Position numbers and translations under genes: made by a program. The notes beneath the pieces are model-generated. The model was not told the DNA's origin and searched no databases. It was given only the letters and a program-made list of their open reading frames with translations. Source: Pseudomonadota bacterium (GTDB lineage Bacteria > Pseudomonadota > Alphaproteobacteria > Caulobacterales > Caulobacteraceae). Taken from it: a DNA stretch of 39,725 nucleotides. The stretch lies in contig CAUJHO010000066.1 of the NCBI GenBank assembly GCA_963205025.1, forward strand, positions 1 to 39,725. The letters are read 5' to 3'. Positions 8,971 to 16,788 of this stretch are shown piece by piece. Position 1 is the first letter of the stretch. Every line of letters starts with the position of its first letter.

Positions 8971-10119
8971 TTAGCCGTCCTCGGTGTAGCAAAGCAAGGT
9001 GAAGGCTGACAGGACGACCAGCAAGGGCGGAATCCAGGCTGCGGCGAACGGCGGCAGGACTTCGGACTCGCCCAGGGCGCGCATCAGGGCGCTGACAAAG
9101 TAGAAGACGAACCCGAGGCCGACGGCCGAAACGACCATCAGCGGCATGTCGCCCAGGCGCATGAGCCGGAGTGAAAAGGCGGCCGCCAGAACCGACATGG
9201 CCGCGAACATCAGCGGCGTGGCGAGTAGCTCCTGCAGGCGCAGGCGATACTGGGTGGCTGAAAATCCGGCAGACTCGATCGTCGAAATCAGCCCCGGCAG
9301 CCGCCAGAACGGCGTGCTGCGAGGCGGCTCATAGCCCTCGAACGCCTTGTCGAGCGTGAGATTGGAACGGATGGACAGGGTGGCATAGGTGACCGCCTGC
9401 TCACCGGCGGCGGCCTCACGCGCATTGGTCAGTTCCCAGGCCCCCGGAACCAGTCGCGCCGTTTCGGCCTCGATTCGCCGCTGGAAGGCGCGGCGACCGT
9501 CATCGCCGGTCGCGTACACGAACATCGAGACATTGCGGAGCAACGAGGATTCGGCATCGCGCGCCTGGGCGCGTATGACCACCTGGGTTCGCCCGTCCCC
9601 CTGACGAAGCCAGACGGCCGAGGGCTCGGTATTGGCGCCGGGGCGCGTTTCCAGCAGGGCGGCGCTGCTGCGCTGGTACTGGCCGTCGAGCCAGGAGGCG
9701 AAGGGGTTGAGCGCCGTGACGGTCAGGATGCCGATGACGAAGGCGGCCCCCGCCGCCGGGAAGATGAAGCGCCACGCCGACACGCCCGCGGCACGCATGG
9801 CGATCAGTTCGCTGCGGCGATTGAGCCCGATGAAGGCCGCCAGCACCCCGAACAGGAAGACGAAGGGCAGAAGCTGGAGGATGACTCCCGGAGATTTCAT
9901 CAGCATCAGGCCGATCAGGCCGATCGCCGACACATCGACTCGGCCTCCGATGTCGCGCGAAATCTCGACGAAATCGATCAGCATGATCACTGCGGCAATG
10001 ACCGCCAGCGCCCCCGCCACGGCCCGCAGGGTACGGGTCAGGACATAGCGCTCGATGCTGGTCAGGCGGCCTTGCCAGTTGGACCGAAATCCGGGCAGTC
10101 GGGCTCGAATCTTTCGCAT
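8971..10119 (-). CDS. lptG: LPS export ABC transporter permease LptG
   Basis: One of the two inner-membrane permease subunits of the LptB2FG transporter, which extracts LPS and pushes it along the Lpt bridge. The ATG at 10119 shares its first base with the lptF stop (TGATG) and gives 382 residues. The frame is open further upstream, but only as an out-of-frame run through lptF. There are three N-terminal membrane helices (about 30-125) containing the coupling segment RRSELIAMRAAGVSAW, a periplasmic beta-jellyroll (about 150-270), and three C-terminal helices ending LLVVLSAFTLLCY. The FGVLAAFIGLNRRSE motif is typical of the YjgP/YjgQ family. The ATPase lptB is not in this window. Confidence 0.95.
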   Translation of the reverse strand: MRKIRARLPGFRSNWQGRLTSIERYVLTRTLRAVAGALAVIAAVIMLIDFVEISRDIGGRVDVSAIGLIGLMLMKSPGVILQLLPFVFLFGVLAAFIGLNRRSELIAMRAAGVSAWRFIFPAAGAAFVIGILTVTALNPFASWLDGQYQRSSAALLETRPGANTEPSAVWLRQGDGRTQVVIRAQARDAESSLLRNVSMFVYATGDDGRRAFQRRIEAETARLVPGAWELTNAREAAAGEQAVTYATLSIRSNLTLDKAFEGYEPPRSTPFWRLPGLISTIESAGFSATQYRLRLQELLATPLMFAAMSVLAAAFSLRLMRLGDMPLMVVSAVGLGFVFYFVSALMRALGESEVLPPFAAAWIPPLLVVLSAFTLLCYTEDG

Positions 10120-11252
10120 CAGGCCCGACCCTCCAATCCGAACTGACGGCCCGAACCAATCTCGACGAACCGCTGGATCTTCTGGCGGAACATCGGGCGG
10201 ACCGAGAACCATAGAAGGCCCAGCGGCAGCAGATACTGGATGATGTTCAGCCAGGCATTGGAACCGCACGCCGACACGGCGGCGAATCCGAGCAGGCGCA
10301 CCGCGATCGCTACCGAGGCGGCAACCGCGATCCGGCGGGAATAGCCCATTCGGCTGAAGCTCCCGCCCAGCACTGCCGCCAGCGCCGCCGCCATGAAGGC
10401 CAGGACATAGAGCGGGCCTGAGAGGCGGGCATGGGCCTCGGCCAGGAGCTTGAGACGGTTGCCCGTCTCCCATTCATTGGCCGGATTTGGGAACAGGAGG
10501 TCCGACAGCCAGCGGTCGGATTCCTTGTAATGCAGGGGGCCTGACGAGACGGCATAGCTCCCGAGCTCGACGACATAGTCGTCGAACGAGACGTAGTTGA
10601 GCACGCCGCCGCTCGAGAACTCCGACGTTGAGCCGGACGACAGGATCATCACCGGCCGCCCGTCGAGTTCGGAGATGCGACCTTCCTCGGCATCATAGAG
10701 GGTCGCGCCCTGGTCTCTTTCGACGTGGATGAACAGGTTGCGCAGCAGACCGTTCTGATCGATCCGCTGGGCATAGATGGTCAGGCCCGGCGCGCCTTCG
10801 ACAAACTGGCCTTCCCGCACCAGGACCGAGGCCAGGTCGGCCCGCACCGAATGCAGTTCGCGCCGCATCTCCTGCATGGCGACCGGCTGGAGGAAGAGGT
10901 TGGAGGCGAGGGCGACCAGCGCAATCAGCGAGGCCAGGCGGAAGGCCGGATCGATGACCTGCCAGCGGCTCATGCCGCCAGCGAAGCAGACGACGATCTC
11001 GTGTTCCGAATGCAGGCGATTCAGGGCCATCAGGGCTCCGACCAGAACTCCGATCGGCAGAATTAGCGTGACGATCTGCGGCAGGGCCAGGGCCGTCACC
11101 TTGACCAGAGTCCAGGCGCTCTGGCCGCGCTCGACGATCAGGTCGAGCTGGCCCAGACTCTGGCCCAGGACCGCGACAAGGGTCAGCGCGCCGATCGCTG
11201 CAACGACCGGCCCGGCAATCTGTCGGAAAAGATAGCGATCAATGATCTTCAT
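10119..11252 (-). CDS. lptF: LPS export ABC transporter permease LptF
   Basis: The second permease subunit of LptB2FG. I choose the ATG at 11252, giving 377 residues starting MKIIDRYLFRQI, the normal start for the family. In-frame ATGs at 11261 and 11312 would add 3 and 20 residues without family support, and none of the three has a strong ribosome binding site. Helices lie at about 12-35, 45-80 and 95-120, with the coupling segment LNRLHSEHEIVVCFAGGMS, then a periplasmic jellyroll and three C-terminal helices. It is the first gene of the six-gene minus-strand operon. It is transcribed divergently from pepA across 119 bases, so the promoter must lie there or within the start of pepA. Confidence 0.94.
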   Translation of the reverse strand: MKIIDRYLFRQIAGPVVAAIGALTLVAVLGQSLGQLDLIVERGQSAWTLVKVTALALPQIVTLILPIGVLVGALMALNRLHSEHEIVVCFAGGMSRWQVIDPAFRLASLIALVALASNLFLQPVAMQEMRRELHSVRADLASVLVREGQFVEGAPGLTIYAQRIDQNGLLRNLFIHVERDQGATLYDAEEGRISELDGRPVMILSSGSTSEFSSGGVLNYVSFDDYVVELGSYAVSSGPLHYKESDRWLSDLLFPNPANEWETGNRLKLLAEAHARLSGPLYVLAFMAAALAAVLGGSFSRMGYSRRIAVAASVAIAVRLLGFAAVSACGSNAWLNIIQYLLPLGLLWFSVRPMFRQKIQRFVEIGSGRQFGLEGRA

Positions 11253-11319
11253 AGCGGACATTGCGAGCGAGGCCCGCGCGAGGCATTTATCACGCTCAAT
11301 GGCGAACGCCATGTCCGCT
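11253..11319. repeat. Nested inverted repeats in the lptF/pepA divergent spacer
   Basis: A 9-base arm AGCGGACAT (11253-11261) is repeated inverted as ATGTCCGCT at 11311-11319, with 49 bases between. Within it lies a perfect 14-base palindrome ATGGCGAACGCCAT (11299-11312). Each arm also contains one of the possible lptF start codons on the minus strand (11261 and 11312). This could be an operator, an RNA fold in the lptF leader, or chance. Confidence 0.4.
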
Positions 11320-11336
11320 GTCAGTTTAGAGTCGAC

Positions 11337-11355
11337 GTTCGGTGGGCTGCCGAAC
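11337..11355 (+). promoter_or_regulatory. Small hairpin in the pepA leader
   Basis: GTTCGG (11337-11342) and CCGAAC (11350-11355) can pair around a seven-base loop. The hairpin ends four bases before the pepA Shine-Dalgarno GGAG (11361-11364, GGAG to ATG spacing seven). It may affect ribosome access, but six base pairs is weak evidence. Confidence 0.3.
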
Positions 11356-11371
11356 AGTCAGGAGCCCTTTG

Positions 11372-12841
11372 ATGAAGATCGAGTTCGTCGCCAAGGCCGG
11401 CGATGCAGATGGTATCGCCCTGCTTGTATTTGAAGAGTCTAGGCTTTCTTCGGCCGCGCGCGACGCGGATGCGGCCCTGGGCGGGCTGATTTCGCGCGGG
11501 GCTCGTCAAGGACGCTTTTCGGGCAAGGCCGGTCAGACCCTGTCGTTCGGGGGGGCCTCCGAGTCGGTCCAGACCTGGCTGATCGGAGCCGGTGCCGAAT
11601 CAGCTTTTCGCGATCTGGCCGTCGAGACGGCGGCTGCCAATGCCTATAATGCCGCCAAGATGTCGGGGGCCCGGACCCTGGCGATCGAGCTGACCCAGCT
11701 GCCGGCGGATGGGGCGGCCCGTGCGGCCTTTGCCGTTCGTCTTGCGGCCTACCGGTTCGATAAATACCGGACGACCCTGAAGCCCGAGAAGGTGCCGTCG
11801 GTCGAAACCGTGCGGATCGTTTGTGCCGATCCCAAGGCCGCCAAGACGGCCGCCAAGGCCTGGGATGCCCTCGCTGAGGGGATCATGTTCACGCGTGACC
11901 TGGTTTCTGAGCCGGCGAACGTCCTCTATCCGCAGTCCTTCGTCGAACGCTGCAAGGCGCTGAAGACCCTTGGCCTCGAGATCGAGGTCCTGGGTGAGAA
12001 GGAGATGGAGAAGCTCGGCATGGGCAGCCTGCTAGGCGTCGGCCAGGGCAGTGTGCGCGAGAGCCAGCTTCTGATCATGCGCTGGAACGGCGGGGCCAAG
12101 ACCGAGGCTCCGATCGCCTTCATCGGCAAGGGCGTCTGCTTCGATACCGGTGGCATCTCGATCAAGCCGGCCGAGGGCATGGAGGAGATGAAGTGGGACA
12201 TGGGCGGTGGCGGCGCGGTCGCCGGCCTGATGCACGCCCTGGCCGGTCGCAAGGCCAAGGTGAACGTCGTGGGCGTCATCGGCCTGGTCGAAAACATGCC
12301 CGACGGCAACGCCCAGCGGCCTGGTGACGTCGTCAAGTCGATGTCGGGCCAGACCATCGAGGTCATCAATACTGACGCTGAAGGCCGCCTCGTCCTGGCC
12401 GATGCCCTCTGGTACACTCAGGATCGCTTCAAGCCGAAGTTCATGATCGATCTGGCGACCTTGACGGGGGCCATGATCGTGTCGCTGGGCATGGAGTATG
12501 CTGGCGTCTTCTCGAACGACGACAAGCTGGCCGACAACATCCTGGCGGCGGGGCCGACGACGGGCGAGAACGTGTGGCGGCTGCCGCTGCCGGAGGCGTA
12601 TGAGCGCCACATCGACAGCCCGATCGCCGATGTGAAGAACATGGGCAATGGCCGCGCGGGCGGCTCCATCACGGCGGCCCTGTTCCTCCAGCGGTTCGTC
12701 AACTCGGTGCCCTGGGCCCATATCGACATTGCACCGACCGCCTGGACCAAGGATTCAAAGGTCGAGACTGTGCCCAACGGCGCGACCGGTTATGGCGTGC
12801 GGCTGCTGAACCAGATGGTTCAGGATCGCTACGAAGGCTGA
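11372..12841 (+). CDS. pepA: Leucyl aminopeptidase (M17 family)
   Basis: A cytosolic two-metal aminopeptidase that removes N-terminal residues from peptides; in some bacteria it also binds DNA. The ATG at 11372 has GGAG seven bases upstream and gives 489 residues. All expected catalytic and metal residues are present at a constant offset of 17 from E. coli numbering: Lys253, Asp258 (GKGVCFDTGG), Asp276 (MKWDMGGG), and Asp335, Glu337 and Arg339 (NTDAEGR). The N-terminal half is the non-catalytic macro-like domain. The gene diverges from lptF and is followed by a strong hairpin at 12854. In many proteobacteria pepA is directly followed by holC; here a minus-strand gene lies between them. Confidence 0.97.
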   Translation: MKIEFVAKAGDADGIALLVFEESRLSSAARDADAALGGLISRGARQGRFSGKAGQTLSFGGASESVQTWLIGAGAESAFRDLAVETAAANAYNAAKMSGARTLAIELTQLPADGAARAAFAVRLAAYRFDKYRTTLKPEKVPSVETVRIVCADPKAAKTAAKAWDALAEGIMFTRDLVSEPANVLYPQSFVERCKALKTLGLEIEVLGEKEMEKLGMGSLLGVGQGSVRESQLLIMRWNGGAKTEAPIAFIGKGVCFDTGGISIKPAEGMEEMKWDMGGGGAVAGLMHALAGRKAKVNVVGVIGLVENMPDGNAQRPGDVVKSMSGQTIEVINTDAEGRLVLADALWYTQDRFKPKFMIDLATLTGAMIVSLGMEYAGVFSNDDKLADNILAAGPTTGENVWRLPLPEAYERHIDSPIADVKNMGNGRAGGSITAALFLQRFVNSVPWAHIDIAPTAWTKDSKVETVPNGATGYGVRLLNQMVQDRYEG

Positions 12842-12853
12842 TCGGAAAAGGAA

Positions 12854-12882
12854 ACGCCGGGCACGTTCAACGTGCCCGGCGT
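12854..12882. terminator. Hairpin terminator between pepA and the convergent secreted-protein gene
   Basis: A perfect 13-base stem, ACGCCGGGCACGT at 12854-12866 pairing with 12870-12882, closed by the loop TCA. Read on the minus strand it is followed by TTTCCTTTTCC (from the A-rich bases 12845-12853), so it fits an intrinsic terminator for the minus-strand gene best. On the plus strand no T run follows, so for pepA it may act as a 3' stabilising or weaker bidirectional terminator. Confidence 0.75.
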
Positions 12883-12904
12883 CATCACCGACCTGAGCCG
12901 GGTT

Positions 12905-13405
12905 CTAGTGTTCGTGGCCTGACTCCATCATCTCCTCCCCGGTCGTGACCTCCGAGATGTAGAGACCGGCCGGAGCCGTCGCCGCCTCACCATAAACACC
13001 GACCCAGATGTCATACTGGCCCGACGGCGGCGAGGTGAAGGACACCGCCGGGTTCAATCCGTTGCCGCTGTCATCATTGCAATGCCAGCTGCCGTCAGCG
13101 GCATTGATGACCAGGGTGGTGTCGGCTTCCGATACGGCCGAGATGATGAGCGGGAAGCTCGTCCCGGCTTCGTAGTTCACGCGAAAATCGGGCGCTTCGG
13201 CGATATAGCCGTTGCAGGTATCACCAAGGCTGCTGGCATCAATGTCGCCACCGGCAATCATCGGGATGACGGCCGGATCCGGCATGTAGCCGGTCATCAG
13301 ATTCAGCGTGCCGAAGGTCGGCTCCATGCTGACGTCCTGGGCCAGGACAGGGCCGGCAAGCAGGACGGCCGCCGTGGCGGCCAGGGCGGTAAGGCGGATT
13401 CTCAT
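12905..13405 (-). CDS. Secreted protein of unknown function (pre-peptidase-domain-like fold)
   Basis: A 166-residue protein with a Sec signal peptide (about residues 1-22, ending VLAQ). The ATG at 13405 has GGAG about eight bases upstream (CTGGAGAACC). After the signal come TFGTLNLMTGYMPDP and IAGGDIDASSLGDTCNGYI, then a beta-rich block with DTTLVINAADGSWHCNDDSG and SGQYDIWVGVYG. The last part resembles the bacterial PPC (pre-peptidase C-terminal) type of extracellular beta domain. Cysteines in DTCNGY and WHCND could form a disulfide. The C-terminus is acidic and ends with HEH. No catalytic motif is visible, so I assign no function. It lies in reverse orientation between pepA and holC, which looks like an insertion into a conserved pair. 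Confidence 0.85.
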   Translation of the reverse strand: MRIRLTALAATAAVLLAGPVLAQDVSMEPTFGTLNLMTGYMPDPAVIPMIAGGDIDASSLGDTCNGYIAEAPDFRVNYEAGTSFPLIISAVSEADTTLVINAADGSWHCNDDSGNGLNPAVSFTSPPSGQYDIWVGVYGEAATAPAGLYISEVTTGEEMMESGHEH

Positions 13406-13537
13406 GGCGTGGTTCTCCAGAAACGGGCGGGGGAATCCGTTCGTCGCGATTTGACGGCTTGCGGCTCCGGGTCCGTGTCCTTCAGGATGCACAGTCGGTG
13501 GGGGCGGTAAAGTGACGAAACCTCGTTGGATGAAGAT

Positions 13538-14002
13538 ATGAAGCCCGAAGCCGCTGGTGATGTCTGGTTCTATCACCTCGAAAACTCGTCGCTGGATCAG
13601 GTGCTGCCGGGTTTGCTGGAAAAAACGATCCAGCGTGGCTGGCGCGCACTTGTGCGCGTGCGGGAGCCGGCGCTGCTGGCGTTTCTCGATGAGCGCCTTT
13701 GGACCTGGCGCGATGAATCCTTCCTGGCCCATGGGCGCGCCGACGTCGACCATGCCGACCGCCAGCCGATCCTCCTGACCCAGGGGGGCGGCAACCCCAA
13801 TCGAGCCGATGCGCTGTTTCTGGTCGATGGGGCCGAGGCGACCGATGTCGGCGATTTTGCGCGGTGCCTGATCATTTTTGACGGTCAGGATGCCGAGGCT
13901 CTGGCCCGTGCGCGCGAACAGTGGAAGTCTCTGAAGCAGAGGGGGGCTGCGGCGTCGTACTGGCGTCAAACTGAGGAGGGGACATGGTCAAGAGCGGCCT
14001 GA
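13538..14002 (+). CDS. holC: DNA polymerase III chi subunit
   Basis: Chi links the clamp-loader complex to single-stranded DNA-binding protein at the replication fork. The ATG at 13538 gives 154 residues. An in-frame TTG at 13526 is possible; neither has a strong Shine-Dalgarno. Family features are WFYHLENSSLDQVLPGLLEKTIQRGW at the N-terminus (about residues 10-35), LWTWRDESFLAHG, QPILLT with NPNRADALFLVDG, and a C-terminal AREQWKSLKQRGAAASYW. The alphaproteobacterial form is slightly longer than that of E. coli. The end overlaps the first I78-like lipoprotein gene by 19 bases. The partner psi subunit (HolD) is usually not recognisable in alphaproteobacteria and is not seen here. Confidence 0.92.
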   Translation: MKPEAAGDVWFYHLENSSLDQVLPGLLEKTIQRGWRALVRVREPALLAFLDERLWTWRDESFLAHGRADVDHADRQPILLTQGGGNPNRADALFLVDGAEATDVGDFARCLIIFDGQDAEALARAREQWKSLKQRGAAASYWRQTEEGTWSRAA

Positions 14003-14310
14003 GAAGCCTGGCATTCGCGGGCATGGCGGCGGTGATTGCGGCCTGCGGCGGAGCCGCGACGACGCCCCCGGAGCCTGTCGAGGCGCCGGTGGAGGCTTCT
14101 GTTCCGTCGCCCGGGCCGGATCGCTGCGGAGCGACCGAACACCAATGGCTGGTTGGGGAACCCCGGACCTCCATTCCCGTTCCTGTGGATGTGAGCCATC
14201 GTAGGGTGACCTGCACAACCTGTCCCATCACGGAAGATTATTCCGAGAGTCGATTGAATATTCTGTACAATCGAGAAACGAGTTTGGTTGAGCGAGTCTT
14301 CTGCGGCTGA
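13984..14310 (+). CDS. I78-like protease-inhibitor lipoprotein, copy 1
   Basis: A 108-residue predicted lipoprotein. A signal peptide ends in the lipobox VIAAC with lipidated Cys21, followed by a Pro/Ala-rich linker (about 25-45) and a small domain. The domain has the I78 inhibitor pattern: CGA..HQWLVGEP near its start, ITEDYSESRLNILYNRET in the middle and a C-terminal CG. Beyond the lipobox there are four cysteines, at 48, 77, 80 and 107. A strong Shine-Dalgarno (GAGGAGGGG) precedes the ATG, which lies inside the holC end. The 3' third is visibly more AT-rich than its neighbours. Known I78 members inhibit serine proteases. The cysteine pair CTTC is not something I recognise as general in I78, so inhibition here is inferred. 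Confidence 0.85.
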   Translation: MVKSGLRSLAFAGMAAVIAACGGAATTPPEPVEAPVEASVPSPGPDRCGATEHQWLVGEPRTSIPVPVDVSHRRVTCTTCPITEDYSESRLNILYNRETSLVERVFCG

Positions 14311-14325
14311 TCCTGGAGGTCGATC

Positions 14326-14622
14326 TTGAAACAGATCCTGCTGATGTCATCCCTGGCCCTGGCGGCGGCCTGTGCGCCGGTTCCGCCGCCGCACCAGATC
14401 GGCGGACCCGATCCGATCCCGCCGGAAAATGACCGCTGCCGGGCTTCGGTGCGCCAGGATCTGATCGGGCGTCATCGCTCGGAAATTCCCACCGCCCCGC
14501 CCGGCGCGATCTGGCGGGTGAGCTGCTCCAGCTGTGCGGTGACGATGGACTACAACCCCCAGCGCCTGAACATCGTCTATGATGATCGCACCGAGATCAT
14601 CCAAAGTGTGAGTTGCGGATGA
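14326..14622 (+). CDS. I78-like protease-inhibitor lipoprotein, copy 2 (TTG start)
   Basis: A 98-residue paralogue of the preceding gene, 15 bases after its stop. Translation starts at TTG: GGAGGT lies five bases ahead, and only this start gives the full signal peptide. The lipobox is LAAAC (Cys16). The domain carries DRCRASVRQDLIGRH, a second motif CSSC, VTMDYNPQRLNIVYD and a final SCG, with cysteines at 38, 67, 70 and 97. The spacing (29, 3, 27) is identical to copy 1. VTMDYNPQRLNI is the closest of the three to the textbook I78 core. The stop overlaps the start of copy 3 as ATGA, so the products should be made together at the inner face of the outer membrane or on the cell surface. Confidence 0.87.
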   Translation: MKQILLMSSLALAAACAPVPPPHQIGGPDPIPPENDRCRASVRQDLIGRHRSEIPTAPPGAIWRVSCSSCAVTMDYNPQRLNIVYDDRTEIIQSVSCG

Positions 14623-14891
14623 GGCGGCTGATCCTGATTTCGGCGGCCGTGCTGCTTGGGGCCTGCGCGACGGCGGTGCCTGAACCAGAGACGCCTGTTG
14701 CCTGGCAATGCGACGCCGAGGCGGCCCAGTCGCTGATCGGCAGCCATTATGCGGCGGTCACCTTTCCGGCGGATGCGACGACCCGGTTCGTCTGTACCGA
14801 GTGTCCGATGACGCGGGACTATCGCCCCGACCGGCTGACGGTCTTCTATGATCGCGACACCGGCCTGATCGAACGGCTTCAGTGCGTCTGA
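14619..14891 (+). CDS. I78-like protease-inhibitor lipoprotein, copy 3
   Basis: A 90-residue third paralogue. The ATG at 14619 overlaps the stop of copy 2 by four bases. The lipobox is LLGAC (Cys16). The mature domain has QCDAEAAQSLIG, CTECPMTRDYRPDRLTVFYDRDTG and a C-terminal QCV, with cysteines at 31, 59, 62 and 89 (spacing 28, 3, 27, nearly the same as in the other two). There is no Shine-Dalgarno of its own, so it depends on reinitiation. The stop is separated by one base from the stop of the convergent ABC-F gene. The sequence between the conserved cysteines differs strongly from copies 1 and 2, which suggests old duplications and perhaps different targets. Confidence 0.86.
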   Translation: MRRLILISAAVLLGACATAVPEPETPVAWQCDAEAAQSLIGSHYAAVTFPADATTRFVCTECPMTRDYRPDRLTVFYDRDTGLIERLQCV

Positions 14892-14892
14892 C

Positions 14893-16773
14893 CTAGGTGT
14901 CAGCCAAGGCTTCTTCGGCTTCCATCCAGGCGGCCTCGGCGGCGTCCAGGTCCGACTGAACCTTGGCGCGCTCGCGGCTGAGGTCGGCCAGAGTCTTGGG
15001 ATTGGCGATGGCGGCGTTTGCCAGTTCGTCGTCAATCCGAGCCAGCCGAGCCGCCACCGCCGTCAGCTTGTCCTCGGCCTTCTTGGCGGCGAAACGCAGG
15101 GTCGAGGGCGACGGGCCGTCCTTTTTCCTTGGCTTTGTCGGGGCGGGTTCCGCCTCTGTCGAGACAGGGGCCGCCGTCTCGACCTGGCGCGGCCTGGACC
15201 CGGCGGCCCGGGCCCGCTCGATGACGTAGCGGGCATAGTCGTCCATGTCGCCGTCGAACGGCTTCACCGTGCCATCGGCCGTCAACCACAGACGATCCGC
15301 GACCAGTTCCATCAGCGACCGGTCGTGGGTGATCAGGATCACCGCGCCCTGATAATCGTTCAGGGCATCGAGCAAGGCGCGGCGACTGTCGATATCCAGA
15401 TGGTTGGTCGGCTCATCGAGGATCAGGACGTGCGGCGCGTCCATGGCGACCAGGTTGAGCAACAGGCGCGCGCGTTCGCCGCCGGACAGGCTATCGACCC
15501 TGGTTTCCTGCTTTTCGAACGGCAGGCCGAACTGAGCCAGGCGCGAGCGGCGGCTCGATTCAGAGGCCTCGGGCATGGCGCGGCGGATGATTTCCAGTGC
15601 CGTGTCGTTCGGATCGAGCGCCTCGATCTGATGCTGGTGGAACCAGCCGACCTTCATCTTGGTCGAATGGAGATACTCGCCCTTTTCGGGGACCAGGGCC
15701 TCAGCGATCATCTTGGCGAAGGTCGACTTGCCGGCCCCGTTGACGCCCAGCAGGCCGATGCGGTCGTCCTCGTCCATGCGCAGATTGAGATTTCGCAGGA
15801 TCGGCTTGCCTGGCTCATAGCCGACATCGGCCTTTTCCAGTCGAATCAGCGGTGGAGCGAGCGGGCGGGGCGGCGAGGGCAGGACGAAGGGGGCGACGCG
15901 CTCTTCCGGCGGCAGGCTGATCGGCTGCATCTTGGCCAGGCGTTTGACGCGGGACTGGGCCTGGGTCGCCTTGGAGGCCTTGGCCTTGAAACGATCGACG
16001 AAGGCCTGGAGGTGGGCGCGTTCGGCCTCCTGTTTGACCCGGTTGGCTTCGAGCAGGCGCAGCTTCTCGGCCCGCCGTTTCTCGAAGTCGTCGTAGCCGC
16101 CGGTGTAGAGTTCCAGCCTGCGGTTGGCCATGTGCAGGATATGGGTGCACGAGGCATTCAACAGCTCGCGGTCGTGGCTGATGATGATGGCCGTGTGCGG
16201 ATATTTGCGAAGCCGGGCTTCGAGCCAGAGCGCGCCTTCCAGATCGAGATAGTTGGTCGGTTCGTCCAGAAGCAGGATGTCTGGTTCCGCAAACAGGGCC
16301 GCAGCCAGAGCCACCCGCATCCGCCAACCGCCCGAGAACTCGGCCATCGGCCGCGACAGGTCCTCTTGCGAAAAGCCGAGGCCGACCAGGATCTCGGCGG
16401 CACGCGAGGGCGCGCTTTCGGCGTCGATGGCGATCAATCGTTCCCAGATTTCGCCCATCTCTTCGGGCGGGGCGGTTTCCAGGCGCACCATCAGTGCGTG
16501 ACGTTCTTCGTCGGCCTCCAGGATCGTGTCCAGCAGCGAGACGGGCGTGGCCGGATGCTCCTGATCGACCGAGCCGATCCGCGCCCGGTTCGGCAGGCTG
16601 ATTTCATCACCGGGCGGCTGAAGCTCACCGAGGATCAGCTTGAACAGGGTCGACTTGCCGACGCCATTGCGGCCGACCAGCCCGACTTTCGCGCCGGGCG
16701 GGACGCTGACGGAGGCGTTGTCGAGAAACGGACGACCCCAGGCGGAAAAGGTCAGATCCTTGATCTGGAGCAT
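14893..16773 (-). CDS. ABC-F family ATPase (YheS/Uup type)
   Basis: A soluble protein with two ABC ATPase domains and no membrane part, expected to act at the ribosome as other ABC-F proteins do. It has 626 residues. Domain 1: Walker A GRNGVGKST (34-42), signature FSGGWRMRVALA, Walker B with DEPTNYLDLEG. The linker (about 230-290) is rich in Lys, Arg and Ala, matching the P-site tRNA interaction motif region. Domain 2: Walker A GVNGAGKST, signature LSGGERARL, DEPTNHLDID. WFHQHQIEALDPNDTALE resembles E. coli YheS. A charged C-terminal extension (about 530-626) is probably a coiled coil. Start MLQIKDLTF at 16773. It diverges from ndk across 83 bases. The cellular role is not determinable from sequence. 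Confidence 0.93.
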   Translation of the reverse strand: MLQIKDLTFSAWGRPFLDNASVSVPPGAKVGLVGRNGVGKSTLFKLILGELQPPGDEISLPNRARIGSVDQEHPATPVSLLDTILEADEERHALMVRLETAPPEEMGEIWERLIAIDAESAPSRAAEILVGLGFSQEDLSRPMAEFSGGWRMRVALAAALFAEPDILLLDEPTNYLDLEGALWLEARLRKYPHTAIIISHDRELLNASCTHILHMANRRLELYTGGYDDFEKRRAEKLRLLEANRVKQEAERAHLQAFVDRFKAKASKATQAQSRVKRLAKMQPISLPPEERVAPFVLPSPPRPLAPPLIRLEKADVGYEPGKPILRNLNLRMDEDDRIGLLGVNGAGKSTFAKMIAEALVPEKGEYLHSTKMKVGWFHQHQIEALDPNDTALEIIRRAMPEASESSRRSRLAQFGLPFEKQETRVDSLSGGERARLLLNLVAMDAPHVLILDEPTNHLDIDSRRALLDALNDYQGAVILITHDRSLMELVADRLWLTADGTVKPFDGDMDDYARYVIERARAAGSRPRQVETAAPVSTEAEPAPTKPRKKDGPSPSTLRFAAKKAEDKLTAVAARLARIDDELANAAIANPKTLADLSRERAKVQSDLDAAEAAWMEAEEALADT

Positions 16774-16788
16774 GATGAAATCGGCGGG

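Noticed and set aside
7582..9009. A 475-codon plus-strand frame opposite lptD
   Set aside because: Antisense to a well-supported LptD; composition typical of shadow frames.
10120..10473. Upstream extension of lptG by 118 codons
   Set aside because: It lies in another frame of lptF; the LptG family start and the TGATG junction fit 10119.
13451..13457. TTGACGG as a holC promoter
   Set aside because: A perfect -35 match, but no -10 resembling GCTANAWC or TATAAT lies at a suitable distance.
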